Both the position numbers and the translations under genes were made by a program. A stretch of DNA of 13,139 bases. Origin: Pseudomonadota bacterium (lineage in GTDB: Bacteria; Myxococcota_A; Polyangia; Polyangiales; Polyangiaceae). Below the pieces are notes generated by a model, which did not search any database, was not told the origin of the DNA, and saw only the letters and a list, made by a program, of their open reading frames with translations. The stretch spans positions 1-13,139 of the forward strand of contig JAEXCN010000168.1 of the NCBI GenBank assembly GCA_023402175.1, in the 5' to 3' direction. Of this stretch, positions 7,452 through 12,949 are shown one piece after another (the first letter of the stretch is position 1; each line of letters starts with the position of its first letter).

Positions 7452-8647
7452 TTCGGGCCTCCGCCAGCATCTGCGATATCGCCGCAAGGCTCGACGACAC
7501 ATCTTCCCCCGACACACGCCTGCCCCGCGACCGCATTGCAGACTCTTCCGCATTCACCACAGTTCATGGGATCGTTGTCCGTGTTCACCTCGCACCCGTC
7601 CGCGGCATTCCCGTTGCAATCCGCCTTGCCTTGGAGGCACTGTTGACCACAGATGCCGTACCTGCAAATGCCGGTACTGCCGAACGAATTCGAGCCGGGG
7701 CACTCGGACCCGCAGGCTCCGCAATTGTACCGATCGGTGGTGAGATCGCGGCACTCTCCACTGCAGACATCGCCATCGCACCAGTTCGGGCAGAAGGTCT
7801 TCCCCTCGGGGCACATGCATTCGGGCCTCTGGGTTTGGCTATTGATTCTGCACGCCTGTCCAGGCGCACATGAATTCCCGCACAGACCGCAGTTCTCGGA
7901 GGTTAGAAGGCTGGCCTCACACCCATTTTCGGTATTCCCGTCGCAGTTGCCCCAGTAAGGGACACACTTCAGGTGTCCGCACTCGGAGTCCGAGCATCCA
8001 TAATACATATTCGTATACAGGACACCTCCGTCACCCGTCGGATCACAAGCGTTGTCGCACGCGCCGCAATTGTAGTCGTCGTTCCTGCCGTCAACGCACC
8101 AGCCTCTGCAGTCCAGGTCCTGGCCGCGACAGCCGCATCCGACGTCGGCGCCAGTACGGTCCCGCGTCACGCATTGCTTGGCCGGGTCCAAACATTTGAC
8201 TCCGCATGCCCCGCAGTTGTCATTGGTATCGGCCAGGATCTCGCAGCCGTTGTCCGGGACTCCGTCGCAGTCGAACATCGGACGCTGACTCTCACACTGC
8301 ATGACGCAGCGCCCCTCGACACATTCGAAGGTTTCGCTGCTGGTGCCAGACGGGCACCGTACGCCGCACGCTCCGCAGTTGTCCCTGTCCGTCATCAGGT
8401 CCACCTCGCACCGGAAGAGCGATGTCGGGCAGGTGGTCCGTCCGGGAGGACACCTATTCGACGCGCAATACGCCTGCATCCGCGACACGTCGGGGCCGGC
8501 ATCCGAGTCCTCCGACGTGTTACCGAGTTCAGTGGGTGCCCCACCGTTGTCGAGATAGCGCCCGACACTCCCGTTTTCCGTGCACGAAATCACAGCCATC
8601 GCGCCGATGCTGCCCAGCGCGACGGCCAATCGGCCATAGGTATTCAT
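7448..8647 (-). CDS. Cys-rich Stig1-like repeat lipoprotein
   Basis: This is a 399-residue lipoprotein with a signal ending in VISC (lipid Cys22, then Thr). About 53 residues are Cys, so the mature chain could form up to 26 disulfides. Six NCG.C... units occur at about 90, 144, 193, 252, 308 and 362, and three (D/N)C(D/N)G...(N/D)GCE units at about 126, 234 and 343. This pattern matches the Stig1-like Cys-rich repeats often found in myxobacterial exported proteins (some databases label them tryptophan synthase by error). It must be exported and oxidised to fold. Its ATG overlaps the TGA of the membrane regulator in ATGA, and its own stop overlaps the next lipoprotein. G+C is visibly lower here (about 52% in 7981-8040). 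The role is unknown; a rigid stalk or ligand-binding surface protein is plausible. Confidence 0.85.
   Translation of the reverse strand: MNTYGRLAVALGSIGAMAVISCTENGSVGRYLDNGGAPTELGNTSEDSDAGPDVSRMQAYCASNRCPPGRTTCPTSLFRCEVDLMTDRDNCGACGVRCPSGTSSETFECVEGRCVMQCESQRPMFDCDGVPDNGCEILADTNDNCGACGVKCLDPAKQCVTRDRTGADVGCGCRGQDLDCRGWCVDGRNDDYNCGACDNACDPTGDGGVLYTNMYYGCSDSECGHLKCVPYWGNCDGNTENGCEASLLTSENCGLCGNSCAPGQACRINSQTQRPECMCPEGKTFCPNWCDGDVCSGECRDLTTDRYNCGACGSECPGSNSFGSTGICRYGICGQQCLQGKADCNGNAADGCEVNTDNDPMNCGECGRVCNAVAGQACVGGRCVVEPCGDIADAGGGPK
7458..7462 (-). promoter_or_regulatory. Ribosome-binding site that fixes the start of the first propeller lipoprotein
   Basis: GGAGG on the minus strand lies 6 bases before ATG 7451, supporting this internal start over the in-frame codon at 7553. 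Confidence 0.65.
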
Positions 8648-9450
8648 CGAGTTCCGGCTCGCTTTACCGATTCGAGAAGTGGACTTCTGGGATAGAGGCG
8701 TATGAAATCGCTCTTTCGAGCCTCTGCCTCCTCGACGCGACCGAGGGCAAGGAGGACGTGAACGCGCAAGCTCTCTCGTTCCTCGGCGAGCTGGCCGGTC
8801 GGAAAGCGCGATTGATGCTCGTCAATCGCGGCGAGCGCAAGCGTGCCCTTCTTCTCGCGCAGGCCGCGACGGCCCACCTCGAGAACTGCGCGCTCGTCGC
8901 AGATCGTGCACGAAACCGCGCGCTCGATCCTTCGACCAGCATTCGCAGGTTCGACCGGCGCGGCTGCCGCGTGCACCCAGGGCAATGCCTCCACCGGGAT
9001 CCCTTTCACACCAGCGGTGGTCTCCACCGGCGAGTCGGAGGCCGACTGCGAGCTCACGTCAGTGCTTGCAACCGGCGAAGCCAGCGGCTCTGGACTGACG
9101 ACGGTCCTTGCTGCGGGGCCTTCCGAGGAAAGGCTCCATAGAACGCTGGCCCCCACGACGAAGGTTGCGGCCATCGAGACCGCGCCCACGAACCGCTTGA
9201 ATGCCGGCACGGTTCGAGTCGGCGACGCCGAAGTCGCGACCGCGCTGCCTCCGCCCCCGTCTGGATCGCGCGGACCGAAGTTCAGCGAGCGCTCGAGGCG
9301 TGACCACACGCGTTCTTTTCCCGCACGTGCAATCGGGTGCCCGCGGCGCTCACGCGCGAAGAGCGTCGCAAGGTCGGAGTCGAGGTCCGACGGCACCTCG
9401 CCCGCTCCGTTCTCCGAGGGCCCGCCGGGCAAACGGTCCTGCGTCGTCAC
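8644..9450 (-). CDS. Single-pass membrane regulator with TPR-like tail, probable anti-sigma factor
   Basis: This is a 268-residue protein starting at GTG 9450, which shares GTGA with the sigma stop and follows a near-ideal AAAGGAGGT. An in-frame reading reaches 9795, but that part overlaps the sigma gene and is Arg-rich noise. Residues 1-85 are hydrophilic and predicted cytoplasmic, about 88-107 form one membrane helix, 110-175 are a Pro/Ser/Ala-rich linker, and about 186-262 form TPR-like helices (ALAAID.H, RFP.G.LAEERE, ALGR.EEA). Position next to an ECF sigma gene plus this topology fit the myxobacterial sigma-linked anti-sigma/TPR proteins. The N-terminal part lacks the HxxxCxxC zinc anti-sigma motif, so sigma binding is inferred. 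A CTIC pair (181-184) lies on the outer side just before the TPR region. Confidence 0.75.
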   Translation of the reverse strand: MTTQDRLPGGPSENGAGEVPSDLDSDLATLFARERRGHPIARAGKERVWSRLERSLNFGPRDPDGGGGSAVATSASPTRTVPAFKRFVGAVSMAATFVVGASVLWSLSSEGPAARTVVSPEPLASPVASTDVSSQSASDSPVETTAGVKGIPVEALPWVHAAAAPVEPANAGRRIERAVSCTICDERAVLEVGRRGLREKKGTLALAAIDEHQSRFPTGQLAEERESLRVHVLLALGRVEEAEARKSDFIRLYPRSPLLESVKRAGTR

Positions 9451-10001
9451 CGCGGACCTCCTTTCCCGTCGTCGATGATTTCTCCGACGTCCGACAGCAC
9501 GCGCCGCAGGTCGGCCCGCGCGAGCCGCAGGCGTGAATAGGCCGTATTGAGGGGAAGCCCCAGCACGTGAGCGATTTCGGGCATTGTGTATTCCTCGAGA
9601 TCGTGCATGACGAGGATGGCTCTCTTCTCTTCCGAGAGCGCGGCGAGCGCGCGTCGCACGGACCAGTGTGCTTCGAGATCGACCGGATCGACGGGTGCGC
9701 GGTCGTCGACCGTCGCGTCGTCGAGGATCTCGCGCTGGTAGCGCGACCGCTGGCGATAGCTGGAGGCTACGCGAAGTGTGATCGCGAAGAGCCACGGGGG
9801 CATCGGGCGCGCGCGGTCGTACTCGTGCAGGTGGCGATGAACGACGATGAAGACTTCGTGCGCGCAGTCTTCGAGCTCACGCTCACGTACGCCGAGACGG
9901 CGGAGGTTGCGACAGACACGCTCGAAGTGCTCCTCGAAGACGGAGCGGAAAATGCGCTCCTCCTCCGAGGGTTCCGAAGCAACGACAGCGCCTCTCTCCA
10001 C
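9447..10001 (-). CDS. ECF-family RNA polymerase sigma factor
   Basis: The 184-residue product has the two-domain ECF layout. Region 2 spans about 18-86 (FEEHFERVCRNLRRLG, the acidic ELEDCAHEVFIVVHRHL segment, and PPWLFAITLRVASSYRQR). Region 4 spans about 115-168, with the helix-turn-helix PEIAHVLGLPLNTAYSRLRLAR (141-162). No region 1.1 or region 3 is present, as expected for ECF sigmas. It directs core RNA polymerase to its own promoters. The GTG at 10001 is the only start that keeps region 2 and stays within the open frame; its Shine-Dalgarno is poor. It is first in the operon and overlaps its probable anti-sigma gene by GTGA. Autoregulation is common in such pairs, but I found no convincing ECF-type -35/-10 just upstream. 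It could also be cotranscribed with the barrel-protein gene 54 bases away. Confidence 0.93.
   Translation of the reverse strand: MERGAVVASEPSEEERIFRSVFEEHFERVCRNLRRLGVRERELEDCAHEVFIVVHRHLHEYDRARPMPPWLFAITLRVASSYRQRSRYQREILDDATVDDRAPVDPVDLEAHWSVRRALAALSEEKRAILVMHDLEEYTMPEIAHVLGLPLNTAYSRLRLARADLRRVLSDVGEIIDDGKGGPR
9456..9464 (-). promoter_or_regulatory. Strong ribosome-binding site of the anti-sigma candidate
   Basis: AAAGGAGGT on the minus strand ends 5 bases before GTG 9450. It is the strongest Shine-Dalgarno in the operon and lies inside the sigma coding region, which decides the start and suggests the regulator is made at least as well as the sigma factor. Confidence 0.8.
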
Positions 10002-10055
10002 AGTACGTTCTTGCGGCGGCCGCGCCGATTCCGTCAGTGTCCCGGTGCACTTTCT

Positions 10056-11132
10056 TCAGAAAGTCGTCTCGAAGGAGCACGAGCCCAGGACGGTGATGGC
10101 CGGCGCCTCCCAGACGCTATCGCGCTCGATGAAGAAACGCGGACCGCTCACCGGTGCGCCGACGCGAAGGTCGGTCCGCAGCGCGAAAGGCGGTGGAAGA
10201 GGGATCCGCGCACCGAATCGAAGGCCAGCCTCGACGAGCAAGAACGCGCGCCGTTCCGGCTCACGGACGCGCGTTCCCACGCCGATCGTCGACCCGAGCG
10301 TCACCGCCGTGCAGCTCAGGAGTAGGCCCAGGTAGAGACACGGACCAACGGACAGGCCGTTGGAGTGTACGAGCACGCCGCCTCCGCGACGCCCGAATGC
10401 CACGCGCGCACCGGTAGAGCTTGCTTCCGTCGCGAGGCCGAAGCTCAGTTTTCGTTCTCCATGCCAGGAGATCCCGTATCCGACGATCGCGCCGACCCCG
10501 ACCTCCGGGACGATGGTCTTTCCGAGGATCGCCCCCGCATAGACGGCGTGCCGAATGGTGGTCGGAGAACTCGGCGTTCTCCGATCGGAAGGCGGCGGCT
10601 CGGCCGACGAGCTCGGGCGGGCGATTTCGGGTTGCGTTGTGACTGGAGAGTCCGGACGTGAAGCGCGCTCTTTCTCCGTCGGAGGCCCGGGGCTCGGGAG
10701 CGAGCTCGCGTGGAGCGCATGGTGATCGGCCGACGTGCGGAACATGAGGCTCACGACGATCGCGACGGCGGAGGCGAGATCGCGACAGGCATGCGCCGGC
10801 GCGCGCAGCGTTTGGCGAAGGCGGTCCTCGGCCGTCGCCTCGAGCTCATGCGAGTCGTCGGCATCGACTTCGACGTATGCGCGCAGTTCGCGGGCGTCGG
10901 CCTCGATACGCACGTCGACGCGGGGAAGGTGGTCGGTGTGCGAGGGCTCGTCGTCGTGCCCCATCTGACGCTCCACGTCCCGCTGGAATTCGGCAGAGGA
11001 AGGGCAGCCCTTGGCACGAGGATCGACGAAGTAGCGCAGCGGTCCGACATCGGCGCGAGCGTCGTCGGGCGACGCCGACAACATCCCCAGTACGAGCGCC
11101 AACTGCCCCACGAAGGACGACCAGGAGTGCAT
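10056..11132 (-). CDS. Secreted protein with probable C-terminal outer-membrane beta-barrel
   Basis: This is a 358-residue protein from ATG 11132, chosen because it starts a clean signal peptide with an ARA-DV cleavage site after residue 27; an upstream in-frame GTG at 11186 adds a charged stretch and has no Shine-Dalgarno. Residues 28-132 form a mixed alpha/beta domain with a likely Cys43/Cys116 pair. About 133-195 is a Pro/Ser/Thr-rich linker. About 196-358 shows alternating Gly/hydrophobic strands and ends in Phe, typical of outer-membrane barrels. This layout is frequent in myxobacterial hypothetical proteins encoded beside ECF sigma genes. It lies 54 bases upstream of the sigma gene on the same strand and may share its transcript. 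The function is unknown. A GAGGAG lies 12 bases before the ATG, so start confidence is moderate. Confidence 0.68.
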   Translation of the reverse strand: MHSWSSFVGQLALVLGMLSASPDDARADVGPLRYFVDPRAKGCPSSAEFQRDVERQMGHDDEPSHTDHLPRVDVRIEADARELRAYVEVDADDSHELEATAEDRLRQTLRAPAHACRDLASAVAIVVSLMFRTSADHHALHASSLPSPGPPTEKERASRPDSPVTTQPEIARPSSSAEPPPSDRRTPSSPTTIRHAVYAGAILGKTIVPEVGVGAIVGYGISWHGERKLSFGLATEASSTGARVAFGRRGGGVLVHSNGLSVGPCLYLGLLLSCTAVTLGSTIGVGTRVREPERRAFLLVEAGLRFGARIPLPPPFALRTDLRVGAPVSGPRFFIERDSVWEAPAITVLGSCSFETTF

Positions 11133-11210
11133 CCTCAGGATGCGCTCCTCTCGTTTCTCGCGTTTCGAAGGACTGTATCGATGCACGACGAGGAGCGCCC
11201 GCGCGCCGAA

Positions 11211-11219
11211 ATCCTAGCA
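11211..11219 (-). promoter_or_regulatory. Possible extended -10 promoter for the barrel-protein gene
   Basis: The minus strand carries TGC-TAGGAT, an extended -10 form, about 80 bases before ATG 11132. The matching -35 region is only a weak GT-rich stretch. It would give a leader of roughly 70 bases. This is pattern matching in G+C-rich DNA and remains tentative. Confidence 0.3.
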
Positions 11220-11330
11220 CGCATCGCGCTGCCACCACCCTCGCCGCAACGGAGGCCATTACGGCCACGACCCCGAAGGTCGCTCGGTGAGCGCGCCCCC
11301 GCACATGCTTCGATGAGCCATGGTGGAGGT

Positions 11331-11367
11331 CATATGCCTTGACAGGCATATGCCGTACGTCGCATAT
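11331..11367 (+). promoter_or_regulatory. Two overlapping ArsR-type operators
   Basis: ATATGC-N8-GCATAT occurs at 11332-11351 and again at 11348-11367. The two sites share the central CATATG, and CATAT recurs at 11331, 11347 and 11363 with an exact 16-base step. The first site also reads as a perfect 9-bp inverted repeat CATATGCCT/AGGCATATG with a 4-base spacer. The site size suits a dimeric ArsR winged helix, and position next to the arsR start suggests autorepression. The A/T-rich sequence stands out from the surrounding G+C-rich DNA. Confidence 0.75.
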
Positions 11368-11370
11368 ACT
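11339..11370 (+). promoter_or_regulatory. arsR promoter, -35 TTGACA and -10 TATACT
   Basis: A perfect TTGACA (11339-11344) sits inside the first operator. TATACT (11365-11370) matches five of six consensus bases and abuts the second operator. The spacer is 20 bases, longer than the usual 17; the alternative CATATA (11363-11368) gives 18. With TATACT, transcription would begin about at the A of ATG 11376, predicting a leaderless mRNA. Confidence 0.6.
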
Positions 11371-11375
11371 AGGTC

Positions 11376-11723
11376 ATGCTCTCGACCTTCGAGATCGTGG
11401 CCGAGCCGAGCCGGCGACGCATCCTCGATCTGCTGCGGCTCGAACGGCGCGCCGTGGGTGATCTCGCCGCGGAGCTGGGGCTCGCCCAGCCAGCGGTCTC
11501 GAAGCACCTCAAGGTGCTGCGCGATGCGGGACTCGTCGCCGCGGAGATCGACGCGCAGCGCCGGCTCTATCGATTGACCGCCGATCCTCTCCGCGAGATC
11601 GACGCGTGGGTCGCACCGTACCGCCGCCACTGGGCGAAGCACCTCGACGATCTCGAACGCCATCTCGCGACGATGCCCGACGAACCGGACGCGAAGCCGT
11701 CACGAGGGAGAAAAAAGCGATGA
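11376..11723 (+). CDS. ArsR-family winged-helix repressor
   Basis: The 115-residue product is a compact ArsR-family regulator. The recognition unit is VGDLAAELGLAQPAVSKHLK (27-46), followed by LRDAGLV and a beta-wing with QRRLYRLT (61-68), then a C-terminal helix and a basic tail (GRKKR). It has no Cys, and therefore not the ELCVC metal site of classical arsenic/cadmium sensors. It resembles the subgroup paired with SRPBCC/AHSA1 genes, where the repressor controls its own operon. The next gene overlaps by ATGA (11720-11723), so the two are coupled. The promoter carries two overlapping operators. The start is fixed by proximity to the -10; there is no good Shine-Dalgarno. The inducer is unknown. 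Confidence 0.92.
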   Translation: MLSTFEIVAEPSRRRILDLLRLERRAVGDLAAELGLAQPAVSKHLKVLRDAGLVAAEIDAQRRLYRLTADPLREIDAWVAPYRRHWAKHLDDLERHLATMPDEPDAKPSRGRKKR

Positions 11724-12145
11724 GCGACATCTCGAAGAAGAGGAACGTGACCGTTGCCGCTCGGGAGAACGCCGCGATGGCGGCGGCGATCGGGGAGGTG
11801 CGCCGCTTCGAGCGACGGCTCCCTCATCGGCCGGAGAAGGTCTGGCGCGCGCTCACGGACGCGAAAGAGCTCGCCCGCTGGTTTCCCGCGACGGTCGAAG
11901 GGGACCGCGAAAAGGGCGCGCTGCTTCGGTTCGCGTTTCGTGATGGACAGGAGCCGAGCGCGGAAGGAACGGTCACCGAGCTCGACCCGCCGCGCGTGCT
12001 CGCCTACACGATGGGAAGCGAGACGCTCCGCTGGGAGCTGTCTCCGATCCCCGAAGGAACGCTGCTCGTCCTCACGACGGAAGTGAAGACCGCGAGCGCT
12101 CCTGCGAACGACCACGCAGTCACCGCATGCCGCATGGCTGCGTGA
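11720..12145 (+). CDS. AHSA1/SRPBCC-domain protein, C-terminus probably frameshifted
   Basis: The 141-residue product starts at ATG 11720, overlapping the arsR stop, with GAGGGAG 9 bases upstream. The SRPBCC signature is clear: EVRRFERRLPHRPEKVWRAL (26-45), a TDAKELARWFPA stretch (47-58), then EGTVTELDPPRVLAYT (82-97) and GTLLVLTT (113-120). These proteins form a helix-grip hydrophobic pocket and bind small ligands or act as Hsp90-cochaperone-like modules; when paired with ArsR they may handle its ligand. The family normally ends in a helix with a W...L motif, absent here: the frame ends ACRMAA-stop. In the +1 frame the missing motif AAWLRELIDI can be read to a stop at 12165-12167. A 7-base near-duplication at 12125-12138 would explain the shift. 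It may be partly functional or decaying. Confidence 0.82.
   Translation: MSDISKKRNVTVAARENAAMAAAIGEVRRFERRLPHRPEKVWRALTDAKELARWFPATVEGDREKGALLRFAFRDGQEPSAEGTVTELDPPRVLAYTMGSETLRWELSPIPEGTLLVLTTEVKTASAPANDHAVTACRMAA
12125..12138 (+). repeat. 7-base near-tandem repeat at the AHSA1 frameshift point
   Basis: GCATGCC and GCATGGC lie side by side, identical at six of seven bases. Removing one unit joins DHAVTA to WLRELIDISM and moves the stop to the TGA at 12165-12167. The net +1 length change fits slippage or duplication. An assembly or sequencing error could give the same picture. Confidence 0.5.
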
Positions 12146-12176
12146 GCTGATCGACATCTCGATGTGAAAACGAGTG

Positions 12177-12191
12177 CGCGCGAAAGGCGCG
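12177..12191 (+). other. Hairpin between the AHSA1 gene and clpP
   Basis: CGCGC-GAAAG-GCGCG makes a 5-bp G/C-only stem with a 5-base loop, ending one base before the clpP ribosome-binding site (GGAAGGGAG, 12193-12201). It could modulate clpP translation or readthrough from the arsR transcript. No T-run follows, so it is not a good intrinsic terminator. Confidence 0.3.
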
Positions 12192-12207
12192 TGGAAGGGA
12201 GACGACC

Positions 12208-12864
12208 ATGAAGCGTCCGGAGACGCGCGCGGAGGCCATCGGCGTCCTCGAGCGCGCGAAAGGCATCCTCGTGCCCACAGTCGTGGAGACGACGCACAGA
12301 GGCGAGCGACAGTGGAGCATCTTCGACCGCCTCCTCAAGGATCGCATCGTGTTCCTTGGGCACGAGATCGACGACGTCGTCGCGAACCTCGTCATCGCGC
12401 AGATGCTCTTCCTCGAGGGCGAAGATCCCGACAAGGACATCGTCCTTTACATCAACTCGCCCGGAGGAGTCGTCTACAGCGGACTCGCGATCTACGACAC
12501 GATGAAGTACCTGCGTAGCCCTGTCTCGACGATGTGTGTCGGGATGGCGGCCTCCGCTGCGGCGGTCCTCCTGGCGGCCGGTCACCCTGGAAAGCGCGTC
12601 GCACTCCCGCACGCGCGCATCATGATCCATCAGCCGCACGGCGGCGCCCGCGGCCAGGCGAGCGACATCGAAATCCAGGCGCGCGAGGTTCGCCACTTGA
12701 AAGACACGATCATCAGGATCATGTCGGAGGCGACGGGCAAGTCGCGCGACGTGATCACGACGGATATGGACCGCGACAACTACATGAGCGCGGCGTCCGC
12801 GATGGAGTACGGCCTGATCGACGCGGTCCTCACGCCCCGCAACAAGCCGGGCGCTACGGGATAG
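12208..12864 (+). CDS. clpP: ClpP-family serine protease subunit, stand-alone paralogue
   Basis: The 218-residue product has a full ClpP fold and length. The catalytic triad aligns with E. coli ClpP: Ser116 in GMAASAAA (112-119), His141 in MIHQP (139-143) and Asp190 in MDRDNYMSA (187-195). The oxyanion-forming SPGG is at 84-87 and the RGERQWSIFDRLLKDRIVFLG region at 31-51. It should assemble into a 14-mer barrel that degrades proteins unfolded by an AAA+ partner such as ClpX or ClpA. No clpX, clpA or tig gene is adjacent, unlike the usual housekeeping locus, so this is probably an extra copy. About 21 residues precede the conserved VPTVVE; with no obvious prosequence cut this part is variable. 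ATG 12208 has GGAAGGGAG 6 bases upstream. It may be read from the arsR promoter, being 62 bases after the AHSA1 stop. Confidence 0.95.
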   Translation: MKRPETRAEAIGVLERAKGILVPTVVETTHRGERQWSIFDRLLKDRIVFLGHEIDDVVANLVIAQMLFLEGEDPDKDIVLYINSPGGVVYSGLAIYDTMKYLRSPVSTMCVGMAASAAAVLLAAGHPGKRVALPHARIMIHQPHGGARGQASDIEIQAREVRHLKDTIIRIMSEATGKSRDVITTDMDRDNYMSAASAMEYGLIDAVLTPRNKPGATG

Positions 12865-12866
12865 GA

Positions 12867-12898
12867 ATATGGAATAGCCCTAGTTCCATATATGGAAC
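12867..12898. repeat. A/T-rich palindrome cluster between convergent clpP and transporter genes
   Basis: GTTCCATATATGGAAC (12883-12898) is a perfect 16-base palindrome, and its half ATATGGAA also occurs at 12867-12874. Two exclusive hairpins are possible: 12867-12891 (8 bp plus a 3-bp inner stem, one bulged G) or the palindrome itself. It could be a bidirectional terminator (no U-tract) or a protein-binding site. It starts 3 bases after the clpP stop. Confidence 0.55.
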
Positions 12899-12949
12899 AC
12901 GGATCGTCTTCCCGATCACCGGACTAGCCGCGCAGCCCGTGCTCCGCCT
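12899..12949. other. Short intergenic remainder before the convergent transporter stop
   Basis: About 50 bases lie between the palindrome cluster and the minus-strand TAG. A weak ATCG/CGAT inverted repeat occurs near 12903-12916. Nothing else is recognised. Confidence 0.4.

Noticed and set aside
7448..8647. Tryptophan synthase-like or EGF-type assignment of the Cys-rich protein
   Set aside because: No enzyme core exists, and the Cys spacing follows the NCGxCG Stig1-like repeat rather than EGF.
9451..9795. N-terminal extension of the membrane regulator into the sigma gene
   Set aside because: The extension is Arg-rich antilogous sequence; GTG 9450 has an excellent ribosome-binding site and a GTGA overlap.
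10004..10034. ECF-type autoregulatory promoter (GGAAT ... CGTACT) just before the sigma start
   Set aside because: The spacer is about 20 bases, longer than usual for ECF promoters, and the -10 would abut the GTG; too weak to annotate.
11376..11723. Arsenic or metal sensor role for the ArsR protein
   Set aside because: The protein has no cysteine and lacks the ELCVC site; a non-metal ligand is more likely given the AHSA1 partner.
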